A DNA stretch of 64,000 nucleotides, taken from NCBI RefSeq assembly GCF_036636695.1, contig NZ_JAVWNW010000008.1. One strand, 5' to 3'. The translations under genes were made by a program, and so were the position numbers. The stretch comes from Anaerorhabdus sp036636695. GTDB taxonomy: Bacteria; Bacillota_I; Bacilli_A; Erysipelotrichales; Erysipelotrichaceae. The notes beneath the pieces were generated by a model. That model saw only the letters and a program-made list of their open reading frames with translations. It was not told the DNA's origin and ran no database searches. The stretch's first letter is position 1. Every line of letters starts with the position of its first letter. Positions 25,300 to 34,800 of this stretch are shown here, one piece after another.

Positions 25300-26885
25300 G
25301 TTGGTTAATTATCGTTAACTTTTTATTTGTAATATTATTTCTATTATTATTGTGGGTACCAATGAAGCGTGCTTTACATATGTTTCAACAAAATCGGTAT
25401 GAAAGAGAACGCTATAGCGCATGGCTTATCAATAATATAAAAACACAGTATAAACAAAATTATATTCCTTTTGTATTGTTGATTGCGATTATCATTGCAG
25501 GATTCTTTATGGAAATCGGAATATATCGTATCGTAATGGCACTTATTATTGTGCTTTGGTTTATTTATTTAATTGTTAAGGAATTGAATCAAGAGTACAT
25601 AAAACCACTCGTATTTACTGATCGAGTTAAACGCCAATTGGCAGTAATGACAATTCTGTATTTAATTATGATGATTGCCATGATGCAATTTCGATTTGAA
25701 TGGGAATCAGTAATGTTATTCATGTGTACCTATGGTGTATGGTTTATGGTATTTGTGATGGATTTTATTACTCGTCCAATTGAAGAAACAGTTAAGAAGA
25801 AATTTTTAAATGATGCTAAACATCGTTTAGAAGGATTCAATAATATGATAAAGATAGGAATTACAGGAAGTTATGGAAAAACATCAAGTAAAAATATCTT
25901 ACAAGCAATCTTATCAGAAAAGTTCTATTCGCTCATGACACCTGCATCATTTAATACGCCAATGGGAATCACACGAACAATTAGGGAACATTTAAAACCA
26001 ATTCACGAAGTGTTTATTTGCGAAATGGGAGCGGATCATGTCGGTGATATTAAAGAGTTATGTGACTTCGTTCATCCTAGTATTGGACTTGTGACTTCAA
26101 TTGGACCACAGCACTTAAATACGTTTGGTTCATTAGAAAATATTATTAAAGAAAAAATGACTATGATTGAAAGTCTTCCACAAGATGGTGTTGGAATTAT
26201 CAACAAAGATAATGAGTATATTCGTAACTATAAAATAAACAATACATGCAAACTTATAAGTTATGGTATAGCTCAAAGTGATGTAGATTACCATGCAACA
26301 AATATTGTATATTCACCAAAAGGAAGTACATTTGTTGTTGTATCAAAAGATGGAGAACACGAATTTGAAACCCGTTTATTGGGTGAGCATAATATTGCGA
26401 ATATATGTGCAGCAATTGCAATTGCAAGAGAATTAAAGGTTGAGTGGAAAGAACTTCAACAAGCTGTAAAAAAAGTTCAATATGTAGAACATCGTTTAGA
26501 ACTAAAGAAGATTAATGGATATACCTTCATTGATAATGCATTCAACTCTAATCCAGTTGGTTCTGCAATGTCATTAGAAGTTATGAAAATGATGCCTAAT
26601 CGACGTTTTATAATAACACCAGGTATGATTGATTTAGGTGTTCAACAAGATGAAATTAATAAAGAGTTTGGACGAAAGATGAAAGATAAAGTGGATGAAG
26701 TTATTTTGGTCGGTGTCCAACAAACAAAACCTATTGTTGAAGGCTTACAAGAAGTGGAATTTGACTCGACGCATGTACATGTATGTAAAACAGTGAAGGA
26801 AGCATTTGCACTTGTCTATACATTAGCAACGCCAACAGATACCATTTTATTAGAAAATGATTTACCAGATGCATTCAATAACTAA
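25296..26885 (+). CDS. Membrane-anchored Mur ligase family protein (MurF-like)
   Basis: A 529-residue protein with an N-terminal membrane part and a C-terminal Mur ligase. Residues 4-155 hold about five hydrophobic helices. Residues 185-529 are an ATP-dependent Mur ligase: P-loop GITGSYGKTSSKN (188-200), NTPMGITRTI, CEMGADHVGDI, TSIGPQHLNTFGS, IIKEKM with a candidate carbamylated Lys, and FIDNAFNSNPVGS. Motifs fit MurF, which adds D-Ala-D-Ala to the UDP-MurNAc-tripeptide. Ordinary MurF is soluble and about 450 residues, so the helices replace the usual N-terminal UDP-binding domain. A Ddl ligase, which makes D-Ala-D-Ala, lies 1.4 kb downstream, in agreement. Other ligations, such as of lipid-linked precursors, are possible. 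Confidence 0.82.
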   Translation: MSWLIIVNFLFVILFLLLLWVPMKRALHMFQQNRYERERYSAWLINNIKTQYKQNYIPFVLLIAIIIAGFFMEIGIYRIVMALIIVLWFIYLIVKELNQEYIKPLVFTDRVKRQLAVMTILYLIMMIAMMQFRFEWESVMLFMCTYGVWFMVFVMDFITRPIEETVKKKFLNDAKHRLEGFNNMIKIGITGSYGKTSSKNILQAILSEKFYSLMTPASFNTPMGITRTIREHLKPIHEVFICEMGADHVGDIKELCDFVHPSIGLVTSIGPQHLNTFGSLENIIKEKMTMIESLPQDGVGIINKDNEYIRNYKINNTCKLISYGIAQSDVDYHATNIVYSPKGSTFVVVSKDGEHEFETRLLGEHNIANICAAIAIARELKVEWKELQQAVKKVQYVEHRLELKKINGYTFIDNAFNSNPVGSAMSLEVMKMMPNRRFIITPGMIDLGVQQDEINKEFGRKMKDKVDEVILVGVQQTKPIVEGLQEVEFDSTHVHVCKTVKEAFALVYTLATPTDTILLENDLPDAFNN

Positions 26886-26887
26886 AG

Positions 26888-26911
26888 AAAAATTAGCTTT
26901 CGCTAATTTTT
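26888..26911. terminator. Bidirectional terminator
   Basis: AAAAATTAGC, loop TTTC, GCTAATTTTT: a 10-bp stem with U-rich tails both ways, between the convergent Mur ligase and AI-2E family genes. Confidence 0.85.
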
Positions 26912-28116
26912 TCTTCTGCTTTTTCAAGTGTATCAGTAGTAACTATTAATTGTTGTTTCTTTAGGCGATAATTTACAAATTCACTTAATAAGTTGTAACA
27001 TACGGCAGTGAATGGAACAGCAATTAACATACCGAATAATCCCCAAATAGAGCCTAGAATAATGATAGATAATAGAACCCAAATCCCTGGAAGACCAACG
27101 GAATTGCCAACGACACGGGGATAAATAACATTACCCTCAAATGTTTGAACAGCTTGGAAAATAATTACAAACCACACAACATCAAGAAGTGGACGAACAG
27201 CGAGAATTAATAAACAACCAAATGCCATTCCAAACATTGCCCCAAACATTGGGATGATACTGGTGATAGCGATAACACAACTGATTAACATTGCGAATGG
27301 GATGTTAAGTAGTGATAATACTACAAAGTAGATACATCCTAGAATACAAGCTTCAACAAGTTGACCAGAAATAAAACTATTAAAGATACGATTAGATTCA
27401 GTACCAATTTTGAATATACGAAGCGATAATTTATAACCGAAGATTGCGGCAATTAATTTGCGGAATTGGCGGATAAATTTTTCTTTGCTTGAAAGTAAAT
27501 ACAAACTAAGCATAAATCCTGTAAACCAGTTAGCAAGTTCACCAGTAAAAGCAAACACATTGTTAATTAGACTAGTACCAGTACCTATGGCCCAGTTACT
27601 CATATTCTTAACAATACTTTCCCAGTTAATATTAAATTGTTTTACAAATTCATTGATACTTTGATTATCTAAAGTAATATTCAGTTTATCTAAATTAAAA
27701 AACTCAAGAACTGTATTAAAATTGGTAAGAATAGATGTGATATAGTTTGTAGCATTCTTAAGTAACAATTGTAAACTGGATACGATCTGTGGAGCTATAA
27801 TACTGAATAAAACATAAAGTACCAAAGCTGCAAAAATCAAAGTAAGTACAACAGCAATACCACGAATTTTATTGTAGAACCAATTTTTATTAGGAATCCA
27901 TTTCTTTAATAATTTCTCAAAAATACGCATGGGAATATTTAATACAAAGGCAATTCCAATTGCATAGAAGAGGGGCATAAATAATCGAAATAATTTAGCT
28001 AAAAATAAACCGAATCCCGGAATGGCTAGAATGCCAAAGATGAGGAATACGGCGTAGGTTATTAGAAGCATGGCGGGTTTAATTTTTTTGAAATCTTCTT
28101 TATTTAAAGGGTTCAT
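26893..28116 (-). CDS. AI-2E family transporter (PerM/YtvI-like)
   Basis: A 407-residue polytopic membrane protein with about eight predicted helices. Features of the AI-2E exporter family (PF01594) include the region FISGQLVEACILGCIYFVVLSLL, the Gly/Pro-rich IIPMFGAMFGMAFGCLLIL and the conserved YPRVVGNSVGLPGIWVLLSI near residues 330-349. Family members include TqsA (AI-2 export) and Na+/H+ antiporters, so the transported substance is not certain. GAGGAGACC lies before the ATG. It is transcribed alone. Confidence 0.88.
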   Translation of the reverse strand: MNPLNKEDFKKIKPAMLLITYAVFLIFGILAIPGFGLFLAKLFRLFMPLFYAIGIAFVLNIPMRIFEKLLKKWIPNKNWFYNKIRGIAVVLTLIFAALVLYVLFSIIAPQIVSSLQLLLKNATNYITSILTNFNTVLEFFNLDKLNITLDNQSINEFVKQFNINWESIVKNMSNWAIGTGTSLINNVFAFTGELANWFTGFMLSLYLLSSKEKFIRQFRKLIAAIFGYKLSLRIFKIGTESNRIFNSFISGQLVEACILGCIYFVVLSLLNIPFAMLISCVIAITSIIPMFGAMFGMAFGCLLILAVRPLLDVVWFVIIFQAVQTFEGNVIYPRVVGNSVGLPGIWVLLSIIILGSIWGLFGMLIAVPFTAVCYNLLSEFVNYRLKKQQLIVTTDTLEKAEEKISES

Positions 28117-28205
28117 AGAGGTCTCCTCAACTATAAATAAACAAATATAGATGATAATTTCATCATATTTATCGTCTGCTTATTCTATTATAACGAATTA
28201 TTTTG

Positions 28206-28211
28206 TATAAT
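28206..28211 (+). promoter_or_regulatory. -10 box of ddl
   Basis: A perfect TATAAT 29 bases before the ddl start codon; the -35 hexamer (TTCTAT at 28183) is weak. A divergent TATAAT on the minus strand (28192-28187) may serve the AI-2E family gene. Confidence 0.5.
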
Positions 28212-28240
28212 GGTATACGGAAACGTTTGGAGATGAAACA

Positions 28241-29440
28241 ATGAAAATAAAAGTTGCAGTCCTATTTGGAGGAGAATCAGTTGAACATGAGGTAAGTATT
28301 ATCTCTGCAAAACAAGCAATGGAAGCATTGGATACTGAAAAGTATGAAATAATTCCTATCTATATTTCTAAGAGTCGTGATTTATATTGTGGTGAAGAAC
28401 TACGTGATTTAACTCAATATAAAGATATGGATGCGTTACTTGCGAAAGTTCCACAAGTAGTATTAGTTAAGAAAAATCAAACAGTAACAATTGAACCTGT
28501 CAAAAAAGGATTATTTACTAAAGCGATTAATACAATCGATGTAGTTGTACCGGTAGTACATGGTACAAATGGTGAAGATGGTACTTTGCAAGGTTATTTA
28601 GAAATGTTAAAAATACCATATGCTGGATGTGATGTTGTTGCGGCAGCGGTTGGACAAGATAAAGTAGTTATGAAACATATGTTTGAAACTGCAAAATTAC
28701 CAATAACACCTTGGTTTTGGTTTTATGGACATGAATTTGAAGATAAGAAGGATGAATACCTTAATAAAGCAAAAGAGTTAGGCTATCCATTAGTCTTAAA
28801 GCCTGCATGTCTTGGTTCTTCAGTAGGAATTGTAATTGCACACAATGAAGAAGAATTCATTGAGGGTTTAGAAGAAGCAGGAACTTTTGATTTCAAGATT
28901 GTTGTTGAAAAAATGGTAGATAATCTAAGGGAAATTAACTGTTCAGTATTAGGTTCATGTTTTAGCGCCAAAGCGAGTGTATTAGAAGAAGTAGGAAAGA
29001 ACGATGAGATACTTTCTTATAAAGATAAATATCAAGGAGGAGGCTCTAAAGGGGCTAAATCACAAGGTTCTAAAGGAATGGCAAGTACAACAAGAATAGT
29101 GCCAGCACCAGTAAGTGAAGAACAAACAAAGAAAATCCAAGAATTAGCTTTAGAAGCATTCCACTTATTAGGATCAAGTGGAGTTTGCCGTATTGATTTC
29201 ATGATGAATGGTAAAACAGATGAAATTATGATCAATGAAATTAATACAATTCCAGGATCTTTAGCATTCTATTTATGGTCACCAGTAGATGTTGATTTCA
29301 CAGCATTGATGGATGAATTAATTAGAATTGCATTAGAACGTCATCGTAAGAAAGAAAAGATGACATTCTCATATGATACAAACCTTTTACAAAATTACTC
29401 TGAATCAGGTAGTAAAGGTGCAAAAGGAAGCAAATCTTAG
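28241..29440 (+). CDS. ddl: D-alanine--D-alanine ligase with Ser-Gly-Lys-rich insert
   Basis: A 399-residue ATP-grasp ligase that joins two D-Ala for peptidoglycan. Motifs: VLFGGESVEHEVSI at the N-terminus, VVHGTNGEDGTLQG, KPACLGSSVGI, VVEKMVDNLREIN, and the terminal metal and product loop INEINTIPGSLAFY. In the omega-loop region, where the family has a Y-x-x-KY stretch followed by an IPA-type motif, an insert rich in Gly, Ser and Lys lies at residues 265-280 (GGGSKGAKSQGSKG). The protein ends in a related tail, GSKGAKGSKS. Usual Ddl length is 310-370. A single-gene unit with TTGGAGATG before the ATG. Confidence 0.93.
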   Translation: MKIKVAVLFGGESVEHEVSIISAKQAMEALDTEKYEIIPIYISKSRDLYCGEELRDLTQYKDMDALLAKVPQVVLVKKNQTVTIEPVKKGLFTKAINTIDVVVPVVHGTNGEDGTLQGYLEMLKIPYAGCDVVAAAVGQDKVVMKHMFETAKLPITPWFWFYGHEFEDKKDEYLNKAKELGYPLVLKPACLGSSVGIVIAHNEEEFIEGLEEAGTFDFKIVVEKMVDNLREINCSVLGSCFSAKASVLEEVGKNDEILSYKDKYQGGGSKGAKSQGSKGMASTTRIVPAPVSEEQTKKIQELALEAFHLLGSSGVCRIDFMMNGKTDEIMINEINTIPGSLAFYLWSPVDVDFTALMDELIRIALERHRKKEKMTFSYDTNLLQNYSESGSKGAKGSKS

Positions 29441-29444
29441 GTAA

Positions 29445-29461
29445 ATTTGATATAATCAAAT
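29445..29461 (+). promoter_or_regulatory. Inverted repeat over the deoD -10 box
   Basis: ATTTGAT-ATA-ATCAAAT, a perfect 7-bp inverted repeat, contains the TATAAT (29451-29456) that probably drives deoD. It may be an operator; no regulator can be assigned. Confidence 0.45.
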
Positions 29462-29480
29462 CGAAAGAAGGAGGACTATT

Positions 29481-30194
29481 ATGTCAACACCACATAACGC
29501 CGCTGAGAAAGGGCAAATCGCAAAAACAGTATTAATGCCAGGAGATCCACTTCGTGCAAAATTCATTGCCGAAACATTTTTAGAAAACCCAAAACAATTT
29601 AATTCAGTACGTAACATGTTTGGTTACACTGGAACTTATAAGGGTCAAGAAATTTCAGTTATGGGTTCTGGTATGGGTATGCCAAGTATTGGAATTTATT
29701 CATATGAACTATATACACAATATGATGTAGAAAATATTATTCGTATTGGTTCTGCAGGCGGCTACACAGAAGATTTAAAAGTATTTGATGTAGTTCTTGC
29801 GGATAGTGCATTTAGTGAATCAAGCTATGCAAAAGTACAAAGTGGTTATGCCGATGATAAAACATATCCATCAAAAGAATTAAATTCAAAAATTCGTATG
29901 GCTTCAGAAAAAGTAGGAATTCCTTTAGTTGAAAGTTGTATCCATTCTTCTGATGTATTCTATCGTGAAGGAAATTTGGATTATGTAAAAGATTTAATCA
30001 ATGTACATGGATGTAAAGCAGTTGAAATGGAAAGCTTTGCATTGTTCCATAATGCGAATGTATTAGGAAAACATGCAGCATGTTTAGTAACGATTTCAGA
30101 TAGCTTTGTATCAAATGAAGTAACGACTGCAGAAGAACGTCAAAACTCATTTACAAACATGATGAAAATTGCGTTAGAAGCAGCAATTATGTAA
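29481..30194 (+). CDS. deoD: Purine nucleoside phosphorylase DeoD
   Basis: A 237-residue, trimeric/hexameric-type (PNP_UDP_1) phosphorylase that splits purine nucleosides with phosphate into base and (deoxy)ribose-1-phosphate. MSTPHNAAEKGQIAKTVLMPGDPLRAKFIAE is characteristic; the phosphate loop GDPLRAK, the glycine-rich RIGSAGGY and the substrate loop AVEMESFAL are present, and SDSF holds the catalytic Asp. Length is typical. It has AAGGAGGAC upstream and its own -10 box. It acts in nucleoside salvage in the cytoplasm. Confidence 0.96.
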   Translation: MSTPHNAAEKGQIAKTVLMPGDPLRAKFIAETFLENPKQFNSVRNMFGYTGTYKGQEISVMGSGMGMPSIGIYSYELYTQYDVENIIRIGSAGGYTEDLKVFDVVLADSAFSESSYAKVQSGYADDKTYPSKELNSKIRMASEKVGIPLVESCIHSSDVFYREGNLDYVKDLINVHGCKAVEMESFALFHNANVLGKHAACLVTISDSFVSNEVTTAEERQNSFTNMMKIALEAAIM

Positions 30195-30226
30195 TAAAAA
30201 AAGTAGAAAATTTATTAAAAAAGTAC

Positions 30227-30255
30227 TTGCCTTCAAAAATGCTTTATGATACTAT
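30227..30255 (+). promoter_or_regulatory. Promoter of the tRNA-Ser/tRNA-Asp operon
   Basis: TTGCCT (30227-30232), a 17-base spacer and TACTAT (30250-30255), about 26 bases before the mature tRNA-Ser. Confidence 0.55.
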
Positions 30256-30280
30256 GATATAGCACTGTTAAGTATTACAT

Positions 30281-30371
30281 GAAGAAGTACTCAAGAGGCT
30301 GAAGAGGTGCCCCTGCTAAGGGTATAGGTCGGGAAACTGGCGCGAGGGTTCAAATCCCTCCTTCTTCGCCA
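30281..30371 (+). tRNA. tRNA-Ser (GCT anticodon)
   Basis: A 91-base cloverleaf of the long-variable-arm class. GAAGAAG pairs with CTTCTTC in the acceptor stem, followed by G and an encoded CCA. The anticodon loop is CTGCTAA, anticodon GCT, which reads AGC and AGU serine codons. The T arm is GAGGG-TTCAAAT-CCCTC and the variable arm is a stem of the Ser type. Confidence 0.95.
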
Positions 30372-30378
30372 TAATATT

Positions 30379-30454
30379 GGTCTGGTGGTGTAGCGGTTAA
30401 CATGCCTCCCTGTCACGGAGGAGATCGCGGGTTCGATTCCCGTCCAGACCGCCA
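30379..30454 (+). tRNA. tRNA-Asp (GTC anticodon)
   Basis: A 76-base cloverleaf with acceptor stem GGTCTGG/CCAGACC, then G and CCA. The anticodon stem CCTCC/GGAGG holds loop CTGTCAC, anticodon GTC. The T arm is CGGG-TTCGATT-CCCG. It lies seven bases after tRNA-Ser in one transcript. Confidence 0.96.
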
Positions 30455-30466
30455 TTAAGTGCATTA

Positions 30467-30496
30467 AACCTGTATCTATTGATACAGGTTTTTTTG
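30467..30496 (+). terminator. Terminator of the tRNA operon
   Basis: AACCTGTATC, loop TATT, GATACAGGTT, then TTTTTT: a perfect 10-bp stem and U-tract. Confidence 0.9.
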
Positions 30497-30560
30497 TTTT
30501 CCTATGAAATAATAAAAAATAGAATAGAAATAATATATAAAGTAGAATATAACTTTGGAT

Positions 30561-30592
30561 AAATAAAAACACCCATCTATGTAGATGGATGT
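30561..30592 (-). terminator. Terminator of the ArAE/PEBP operon
   Basis: On the minus strand ACATCCATCT pairs with AGATGGGTGT, followed by TTTTATTT. The stem overlaps the end of the ArAE gene. Confidence 0.7.
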
Positions 30593-31080
30593 GATGAGAT
30601 AGCTTTCCTTATTTTGTCGAAAGGAAGATGATTCACTAATATTCCAATGAGAATACCAATGGATGTATCAATGATTCGTGCAATTGCGAAGTTGATAGGT
30701 TTTGAATCTAAATTATGATTAACAGTTACGCTCAAAAAGACAACGCACATAAGAAAAGTACCATCTTCTTGTTTTATCATTCTTGAGAGTTGAATAATAG
30801 GTATCAATAATAAGGATAATAATGAATAGCGCAAGAAGTTATATTGAATAGATGGAATTAATTGTTCGATATATAAATAAATAACGCCAATAATTGCACC
30901 AATAATTGTAGCGATTTCTCTTTTCTTACCTTCTTTATAACTATCACTCATTGTTTTTTGGATGCATAAGATAGCAGCAATAGCACTATAAAATGGTATT
31001 CCATCAATTCGTAATTCGCCAATCATAAAACATATAAATACTGATATAACAGTTTTCCATGTTCGCAAACCTATTTTCAT
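30577..31080 (-). CDS. Aromatic acid exporter family (ArAE-like) membrane protein
   Basis: A 167-residue membrane protein with about five helices. It resembles the N-terminal membrane domain of the Gram-positive aromatic acid exporter family: KTVISVFICFMIGELRIDGIPFYSAIAAILCIQKT at the start and an EGKKREIATIIGAIIGVIYL segment, a typical family signature. The larger members have a cytoplasmic C-terminal domain of 150 or more residues, which is absent. It starts five bases after the PEBP gene and shares its transcript. Substrate is unknown. Confidence 0.75.
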   Translation of the reverse strand: MKIGLRTWKTVISVFICFMIGELRIDGIPFYSAIAAILCIQKTMSDSYKEGKKREIATIIGAIIGVIYLYIEQLIPSIQYNFLRYSLLSLLLIPIIQLSRMIKQEDGTFLMCVVFLSVTVNHNLDSKPINFAIARIIDTSIGILIGILVNHLPFDKIRKAISSHPST

Positions 31081-31085
31081 GATGA

Positions 31086-31589
31086 TTAATTTTTATAGAT
31101 ACCTTTCAATGTTGCGGTATCTAGGATATGGCCATTCATGGCATGATGTAATTCATTTAAATAGAAACCATTTTGTAAATCTAGTTCAATGTCTAATGCA
31201 TAGACATGAAGTTCATATAAGTGTGGTTGATCGGGTGGCATCATTCCACCATAATAACTAGCAGCCTCTTTTGATATTTGACCACCTTGAATACTCGTCC
31301 AACTGTTAGTTCCTTGGACAAATTCTTTTGTTGAAATACTTTCATTTGATTGTACTTCATCTTTTTTTATGTTTGCGGCTAACCAATGAATCCATACAAA
31401 TCCACCCGATACGGGATAAGCATCTTTGTCTTCTAATACAATGGCATAAGATTTTGTATTCTTAGGAGCTTCTTCGATTTTGAAAGGTAATGAATAAGAC
31501 GGGATGCCATATTCATTTACTTGAGTGCCTCTAACTCCATATTCATCATTTATTATGCCTTCAATAATTCCTGTGCTTGTTATTTTCAT
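31086..31589 (-). CDS. YbhB/YbcL-like phosphatidylethanolamine-binding (PEBP) family protein
   Basis: A 167-residue member of the PEBP (Raf kinase inhibitor-like) family. The anion-binding pocket motifs are visible: VLEDKDAYP...FVWIHWLAANI near residues 50-75, YYGGMMPPDQPHLYELHVYAL near 113-133. Bacterial members are small cytoplasmic proteins of unclear function that may bind phosphorylated ligands. No signal peptide. The ribosome site AAGGAGG is strong. It lies before the ArAE exporter gene in one transcript. Confidence 0.9.
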   Translation of the reverse strand: MKITSTGIIEGIINDEYGVRGTQVNEYGIPSYSLPFKIEEAPKNTKSYAIVLEDKDAYPVSGGFVWIHWLAANIKKDEVQSNESISTKEFVQGTNSWTSIQGGQISKEAASYYGGMMPPDQPHLYELHVYALDIELDLQNGFYLNELHHAMNGHILDTATLKGIYKN

Positions 31590-31684
31590 TTTAAATACCT
31601 CCTTGTATGCATCAACTATAGCTATGATGAAGCAATAAGTAAATTACCCACTTTTTTGTATGTATAGACAAAAGGAGTATTTTT

Positions 31685-31732
31685 ATGGAAGCAACATGTG
31701 TATTAAAAGTCATGATTACTTTAATTGAATAA
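31685..31732 (+). CDS. Possible 15-residue mini-ORF before the surface protein gene
   Basis: A 15-codon ORF (MEATCVLKVMITLIE) with AAAAGGAG eight bases upstream of its ATG, in the 5' region of the giant surface protein. It may be a leader peptide or a chance match. Nothing else is recognised in this 213-base gap apart from the ribosome site for the large gene. Confidence 0.25.
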   Translation: MEATCVLKVMITLIE

Positions 31733-31802
31733 TACAAGATGCATAGTAATAATGAAATTAGTAGAAATACAAAATCTAGAATAACTCCAGAGGAAACATA
31801 CC

Positions 31803-34800
31803 ATGAAAAAAATCTACGCTATTATCATAGCAATTGCAATGACGATGTCATCATCAGCAGTTTATGCAGATGATACACTTGTTTCACGACAAGTAAAAAA
31901 TCAAGATACAATTGAAATTAATCCATCTGCTCCACCAACAGAGACTCCAAATCAAGCACAAGCAGAATCAATTAATGAAACTGTATCGCCAACAGAAACA
32001 CCCATATCGACAATAACTACTGATAAATCAAAAACTGATCTTATTTTTGATAATATTCTTAGTTTGAAAGAAAACTATGATATAAAAAGTAAAATAGAAA
32101 ATGCCATTGATACCAATGGTGTATTGTTAGATGAGGAATCACGTAGAGACTTTATTGAACAATTTAGTGATATTCAGGAAAAAATTGATGAAATAATAAT
32201 AGAAGATCAAACATTCGTAGATGTATGCAATCAAAATACAGATTATCAATTGTTACATGATTTATATGTAAAGATGCTTGATTACCAAACCCAACTTGAT
32301 ACCAATGTACCAATGCTATTTTCAGAAATTCCTAATCCAAAAGTTACTTATGATGCGAATGGTGGAACTGGAAGTGTTCCTGAGGTACAAGATTACACAA
32401 TTAATACAAGGGTTAATGTGCGTTTTAGTCCGCTTCCTAAGAAGGATTATTATGTGTTTTCTGGTTGGTCAAAAACAAAAAAAGCGGTTAATGATTTACC
32501 TGATTATGCAACAGGAGGTACAACTAGTTTTACAATTACGGGCGATATAACTTTATATGCAACATGGAAGAGTGGAACGATTCAAGTCATTAACCAATCA
32601 ATTAATGGCTTAACTGCAACAACGAAATTTCAAGTTAATTTTGTTGGAGTACCTACGGGAACAATTCAGTATGGTATTGTCATTAATGGTATCACTTATC
32701 CAGCAGATACCGGATCCTTGATAAACAATAGTGGAGTTGGAAGTTATACAGTAACTACAACAACTTTAATACCTGGCTCAACAATAACCGCCAATGCAAA
32801 GATTGGAAATCAAGTTCTTTCAGATTACCTTTGTACAGTAACAGTGGTATCATATGATCCTTCATCGATTAATTTTAATGGCAGCAATTATACACTTTCG
32901 CCAGTATTAGTAGGAACAAAAATGAGTACAGATGAAGGTCAAACTTGGCATTTATTTGTAATTAATGAAGTTTCTAGTGGTGTGTATACAATGCCAAATA
33001 ATTTTTCTGGAAGCTCTATTTGGATTGCCTACTTTGCATCTGATGGAACATTACTTAGTTCAATTAGAAAGATAACAATTACTAAAGCGGCTGTTCCAAC
33101 AGCAACAACAGTTCAACCTATAACTGTAAATGGAACAGGATCAATTAAAAATATTTCTAGCAATGCTGAATACAGCACAAATAATGGTACCAGTTGGCAA
33201 ACAGTAACAGGAGATTTGAATAATCTTGCTCAAGGGACAACGATTTTATTAAGAACTAAAGGAAGTATAAATACACTACCAAGTGATAATGTTAGTATTA
33301 CAATTAATCGTATATCACAAATGAATAGTTCAACATATTCAGTTGTTGGATATGTGGGGAATTATGATGGAAGTAACCATAATTCAGTGAGTATAACAAG
33401 TACAATACAAGGGGCTACTATTTTATATGGAACTAATGCTGGGTCTTTATCAGCAGTGATTCCACAAATTAAGGATGTAGGGTCAACTACAATTTATTAC
33501 AGCATTAGTGCTAGTGGATATGAGACGGTGACAGGCTCAGTTGTAACACGGGTTAATCCAAAAACATTAATGGCAACCTATAGTGGAGAAAGTATTTTCT
33601 ATGGTGCTTCACCAACACTTCAAGTCAATGTTTCAGGATTTGTAACTGGTGAAACAAGTGCAAGTGATCCAACATTTCAATTGCCACGTATTCAAAATAC
33701 AAATCTAATTCCAGGTAGTTATACACTAACTCCAAGTGGTGGAAATCCTGGGAAAAACTATGTGTTCAATTATGTATCTGGAACACTAGTGATTAACAAA
33801 GGAAATTTAGGAATTACGGTAACAGGATATCAAGGTACTTATGATGGTGGATTGCATGGTGTTACAATAGCAAACAATGATGCAACACAAATTCTTTATT
33901 CCGTAAATAATGGAACAGCTACATCTATAGCACCACAATTCAAAAATGCCGGTGTGTATTCAGTTAAAGTACAAGCCATTAAAACAAATTATGAGATTAA
34001 GGAATTCCTAGTAGAGGTTAATATTAAACAAAAAGATATTACTGTTGAAGTAGCATCTATAAATAATAAAACATATGATGGAAACACGATAGCAAGTGGA
34101 AATTTAATTGTAAAAGGGGTTGTTGGAAATGATTCAGTCAATGCGTTAGGAACTTATAATTTTATTGACAAAAATGCTGGAGAATTAAAAAAAGTATTTG
34201 TTAATCATATTAGTCTAAATGGCAGTGATGCAGGAAATTATAATTTGACAACAAGTGAACTAGAAAGTAGTGGAACCATTTATCCAGTTGTGGCATTACT
34301 TACATGGTCAGGAACAGATACAAGGACGTATGATGGAATAGCAAGTCAAGTTAATGCAACAATTACAAATGCGATAGGTCAAGAAAGTGTAACTGTTACT
34401 TTAGAAGGAAATAGTGAAATTGATGCGGGTAGTTATACGGCTACAGCAACACAGCTTTCAGACACTAACTATACGTTAGAAGGTGCTAATAGTACGGCAG
34501 CTTATATCATATCACCACGTCAAGTAACTTATTCATGGAGTAATATCAACACAAGAGTTTATGATGGAACGCCAAGTCAAGTTAGTGCAGCAATTACAAA
34601 TCTTGTTCAAAATGATACAGCTTCATTAAGTATTTCTAATGGGAATCAAGTGAATGCAGGAATCTATGTAGCAAGCATTTCTGGCATACAAGGTGTAGAT
34701 GCAGGAAATTATAGTTTGCCAACTGAAGGATTACTAGTTCCATATACAATTACAAGAGCTGTTTTAACGGCAACTGTAAGTGATGAATCAATTATGTATG

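Noticed and set aside
30291..30572. A 93-codon ORF on the minus strand across the tRNA pair, with the sequence RRRDLNPRASFPTY
   Set aside because: It is the reverse reading of tRNA-Ser and tRNA-Asp, a well-known source of false proteins; no ribosome site is seen.
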